From: an uncultured Enterocloster sp.
GTDB lineage: Bacteria > Bacillota > Clostridia > Lachnospirales > Lachnospiraceae
Assembly: GCA_944383785.1 (NCBI GenBank)
Contig: CALWQV010000001.1
Span: forward strand, 40,256 to 104,255
Length of the DNA stretch: 64,000 nt
Direction: 5' to 3'
In this document: positions 61,685 through 64,000 of the stretch, in pieces
Position numbering within the stretch: position 1 is the first letter of the stretch
Layout: the number at the start of each line of letters is the position of its first letter
Position numbers and translations under genes: made by a program
Notes under the pieces: model-generated
The model's database searches: none
What the model was told of the DNA's origin: nothing
Seen by the model: the letters and a program-made list of their open reading frames with translations, nothing else

Positions 61685-63445
61685 ATGAAGGGCAAAGGAA
61701 AAAAGATGCTTGCTGCGGCCGCAGCCGCAGCCGCAGCTGGAGTATATTTGAAGCGGGCGCGGGATCAGCAGAAGAGCCAGGACGTCTCCAGAATCCGCGC
61801 CATCGAGGAAGCTGTGATGAATAACCGGGACTACGGGAAGCGTCAGGCTTATCTGATTGGAGGCGGCCTTACGTCCATGGCTGCAGCTGCCTATTTGATT
61901 AGGGACTGTAAGTTTCCGGGGAATCAGATTACGATCTATGAAAGCCAGGGAAAGCTGGGCGGCGGAAGCTTCGCGGGCCGAGAAGCCAGCGGGGGCTTTG
62001 GGTGTCAGGGCTTTCACCTGTTAAATGAGGAAACATATGAGAATTTTTGGGAGCTTTTCGGAACCATACCTTCTCTTGATAAGCCGGAGCGAAGCGTGGC
62101 TGAGGAAATTTTAAGTTTCAGCCATACCCATTCGGTGAGGGCGGGGGCCCGCCTGGTAAATCGGGAGGGGAAGGCGGCTGAGGTAAGCTCCATGGGCCTT
62201 GAGGCAAGGGACCGTCTGGCGCTATTGAAGCTTTTGTTTGCGGATGAAAAGCGGCTGGACAACCGTACCATTCAGGATTGGTTTCGGGAGACTCCCCATT
62301 TTTTCACCACCAATTTTTGGTATCTGTGGCAGACCACCTTTGCCTTTCAGAAATGGAGCAGTCTATTTGAATTTCGGCGGGGCCTTATGAGGATGGCCCC
62401 ACAGCTGGACCGGCTGGGAACCATGGAGGGCATGGTAAGCACGCCCTTTAACCGGTATGACTGCGTGATCCGTCCTCTGGAGCAGTATCTGCGCCAGGCA
62501 GGGGTAAATTTTGAAGAAAATTGCCAGGTGACGGACCTAGATTTTGACGAGGGGCCGGGACTAACGATCAAGGCGTTTTATTTAAAGCGGGACCGGGGAG
62601 CCAGAGAGGATCAGGGGGCGCGGTATATTCACGAGATCCGGAAGCTGGAAAAGGGGGATATCTGCATCATGACCAATGGCTCTGTGACGGACGGGGCGGT
62701 GATGGGCGGCTTTTACGAGGCGGTTCCCCGGAGCGGGGAGGAGGCCGGCCTGGCAAAGCTCTGGGTTAAGGCGGCGGCCAGAAATACGGAGCTTGGAAAG
62801 CCGGAAAGCTTTTTTGCAAAGCCCCATGAAACAGGATGGATGAGCTTTACGGTGACCTGCAGGGGAGAGCGCCTGTGGAATGCGATCCGGCAGAGGGAGG
62901 GAAATGGCGCTGGCTGCGGCGGTTTTATGACTCTTAAGGATTCGCCCTGGCTTTTGACCACCATAACGCCCATCCAGCCCTATTTTAGGGATCAGAGGGA
63001 GGATGAAAGGGTCTTTTTCGGATATGGCCTTTATCTTCAGACCGAGGGGGATTTGATTCGAAAACCCATGAGGGACTGCACCGGCCAGGAGATCTTAAGA
63101 GAGTATCTGCATCAGCTGGGAATTTCCGAGAGGGAGGCGGTGGAGCTGATGACTGAGGCGGCGGATGTGGTTACATGCTACATGCCCTACGGCGGGGCGT
63201 CCCGGCAGCCCAGACGTTTCCGGGACCGGCCCCAGGTGACGCCGGCAGGCTCCAGAAACTTCGCCTTTGCCGGTCAGTTTGTGGAGCTTTCCGGGGATAT
63301 GGCTTTTACGGAGGAATACGCTGTGCGGGCGGCCCGTACGGCGGTGTATACGCTGATGGGCGTAAACCGGCCTGTCTGCCCGGCGGTTCGGGGGCTGCGC
63401 CGTCCCGGCGCGCTGTGGCGGGCCTTGAAAGCGGTGATGAGCTAA
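61685..63445 (+). CDS. Oleate hydratase-like FAD protein (myosin-cross-reactive antigen family)
   Basis: A 586-residue flavoprotein. Rossmann motif LIGGGLTSMAAAAYL, ESQGKLGGGSF and GCQGFHLLNEETYE, with the later YMPYGGASRQPRRFRDRPQVTP and FAGQFVELSGDMAFTEEYAVR, match fatty-acid double-bond hydratases that make 10-hydroxy fatty acids for detoxification. Unusually, the N terminus begins with a poly-Ala hydrophobic stretch (MLAAAAAAAAAGVYL) after a basic MKGKGKK, as if membrane-tethered. ATG 61685 has AAAGGAAAGA upstream and follows rsmA by 19 bases. Substrate is inferred from the family. Confidence 0.9.
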   Translation: MKGKGKKMLAAAAAAAAAGVYLKRARDQQKSQDVSRIRAIEEAVMNNRDYGKRQAYLIGGGLTSMAAAAYLIRDCKFPGNQITIYESQGKLGGGSFAGREASGGFGCQGFHLLNEETYENFWELFGTIPSLDKPERSVAEEILSFSHTHSVRAGARLVNREGKAAEVSSMGLEARDRLALLKLLFADEKRLDNRTIQDWFRETPHFFTTNFWYLWQTTFAFQKWSSLFEFRRGLMRMAPQLDRLGTMEGMVSTPFNRYDCVIRPLEQYLRQAGVNFEENCQVTDLDFDEGPGLTIKAFYLKRDRGAREDQGARYIHEIRKLEKGDICIMTNGSVTDGAVMGGFYEAVPRSGEEAGLAKLWVKAAARNTELGKPESFFAKPHETGWMSFTVTCRGERLWNAIRQREGNGAGCGGFMTLKDSPWLLTTITPIQPYFRDQREDERVFFGYGLYLQTEGDLIRKPMRDCTGQEILREYLHQLGISEREAVELMTEAADVVTCYMPYGGASRQPRRFRDRPQVTPAGSRNFAFAGQFVELSGDMAFTEEYAVRAARTAVYTLMGVNRPVCPAVRGLRRPGALWRALKAVMS

Positions 63446-63490
63446 AGGCCGGAATTTTCCGCGTTTGCGGATACGAAGGAGGAATCGGGC

Positions 63491-63877
63491 GTGATTTTTA
63501 TCGGCGGAATCAGCCAGGGAAGGAAAATCCTGGATTATGTGAGAACCGTAATCTGCGGCTGCTGCGGGCGGTACGGCAGATACGAGGTGATCATGACCTA
63601 CACCTATTTCAGCTTTTTCTTTATCCCGCTTTTTAAATGGAACCGGCAGTTTTACGTGCGCATGACCTGCTGCGGGGCGGTTTACAGCCTGGAAAAGGAG
63701 GTAGGCCAGCAGATTCTGGCGGGCCGGGATGTGGAGATCCGGCCCGAGGATTTGACCCTGGTTCAGGGCGGCGACGGAAGCGGAACCTACGGGCGGGTGA
63801 AAAAGCACTGTAATCACTGCGGGTATGAGACGTTTGAAGATTTTGAATACTGCCCTAAGTGCGGGGAGCGGTTTTAA
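63491..63877 (+). CDS. Zinc-ribbon domain protein of unknown function
   Basis: A 128-residue protein. The C terminus has a clear zinc ribbon (CNHCGYETFEDFEYCPKCGERF) and the N terminus another CGCCG. A hydrophobic stretch TYTYFSFFFIPLFKW (about 36-50) may touch the membrane. GTG start with AAGGAGGAA seven bases upstream. Many Lachnospiraceae carry similar stand-alone zinc-ribbon proteins; no function is assigned. It may be co-transcribed with the preceding flavoprotein. Confidence 0.8.
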   Translation: MIFIGGISQGRKILDYVRTVICGCCGRYGRYEVIMTYTYFSFFFIPLFKWNRQFYVRMTCCGAVYSLEKEVGQQILAGRDVEIRPEDLTLVQGGDGSGTYGRVKKHCNHCGYETFEDFEYCPKCGERF

Positions 63878-63882
63878 AAAGG

Positions 63883-63907
63883 CAGCTGGTGGAAACACCA
63901 GCTGTTT
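63883..63907 (+). terminator. Terminator after zinc-ribbon gene
   Basis: CAGCTGGTG, GAAA loop, CACCAGCTG (63883-63904), then TTT. The stem is perfect, the T-run short. Confidence 0.75.
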
Positions 63908-63933
63908 CCCGCGTAACAGTTCAGGACGGCGGG

Positions 63934-63991
63934 AAAACAGGGGCAAAACAGGCGTTAAGCTTGCTTATAAGCATGCTTTTGCCCCTGTTTT
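63934..63991. repeat. Long inverted repeat near window end
   Basis: AAAACAGGGGCAAAA (63934-63948) and TTTTGCCCCTGTTTT (63977-63991) are exact inverse complements, with an inner partial stem (AAGCTTGCTTA with TAAGCATGCTT). Probably a bidirectional terminator for a gene beyond the window. Confidence 0.7.
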
Positions 63992-64000
63992 CACATCGGA

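Noticed and set aside
63095-63946. Long reverse reading frame opposite the oleate hydratase and zinc-ribbon genes
   Set aside because: It is antisense to two well-supported genes, has no ribosome-binding site and no recognisable protein features; similar shadow frames elsewhere were dismissed for the same reason.
1-64000. tRNA/rRNA genes, CRISPR arrays, complete insertion sequences or prophage
   Set aside because: No cloverleaf, rRNA, regularly spaced repeat, transposase or integrase was recognised on either strand by eye.

Overview
The window looks like a chromosomal segment of a spore-forming, anaerobic member of the Lachnospiraceae (Clostridium cluster XIVa type). The reasons are moderately high GC, spoVG and spoVT, paired glgC/glgD, a Clostridia-type Tad pilus locus with a Flp1-like pilin and DUF5702/TadE-like proteins, a pth-mfd-spoVT block, and many Lachnospiraceae-style small hypothetical proteins. 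No tRNA, rRNA, CRISPR array or intact insertion sequence was seen. Family names come from motif recognition by eye, without database searches.

Layout: (1) 1-4.7 kb: a partial GAF/degenerate GGDEF/EAL protein and a CheB-CheR-PAS fusion. (2) 4.7-15.2 kb: a Tad-type pilus locus with two A24 prepilin peptidases, a CpaE-like protein, TadA, TadB, TadC, a Flp1-like pilin, a DUF5702-like protein, two TadE-like proteins and an FHA-domain protein. It is preceded by two good vegetative promoters and a hairpin-rich leader. (3) 15.2-25 kb: rhomboid protease, HIT hydrolase, ECF-like sigma factor, murG (reverse), a membrane anti-sigma-like protein with a base-composition break, a secreted protein, a TSCPD protein, mtnN, pgi and several unknown membrane proteins. 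(4) 25-34 kb: asnS-sbcD-like-yhaN-like operon (reverse), glgC-glgD-spoVG (forward), and a FAD-dependent oxidoreductase (reverse). (5) 34.3-48.6 kb: two overlapping sigma-54 activator genes (reverse) facing a ten-gene acyl-CoA operon (forward): SDR, CoA-transferase, GntP-like permease, acyl-CoA ligase, acyl-CoA dehydrogenase, MaoC hydratase, EtfB, EtfA, metallo-beta-lactamase-fold hydrolase and an OYE-type Fe-S flavin reductase. (6) 48.6-53.6 kb: pth, mfd, spoVT. (7) 53.6-55 kb: an XRE-type regulator and about 1 kb of decayed genes. (8) 55-64 kb: DUF885 metallopeptidase (reverse), metG, traX-like, tatD, rsmA, an oleate hydratase-like flavoprotein and a zinc-ribbon protein.

The most interesting unit is region 5. 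A close match to the sigma-54 (-24/-12) consensus, TGGCAC-N5-ATGCT at 36967, lies in the gap between the activator genes and the operon. Dyads upstream of it could be activator-binding sites. The gene set fits uptake of a small hydroxy- or unsaturated carboxylic acid, loading with CoA by transferase or ligase, dehydration, reduction through an acyl-CoA dehydrogenase with EtfAB, and release by CoA transfer. This would be an inducible reductive or disproportionating pathway resembling 3-hydroxybutyrate/crotonate fermentation. The true substrate cannot be read from the sequence.
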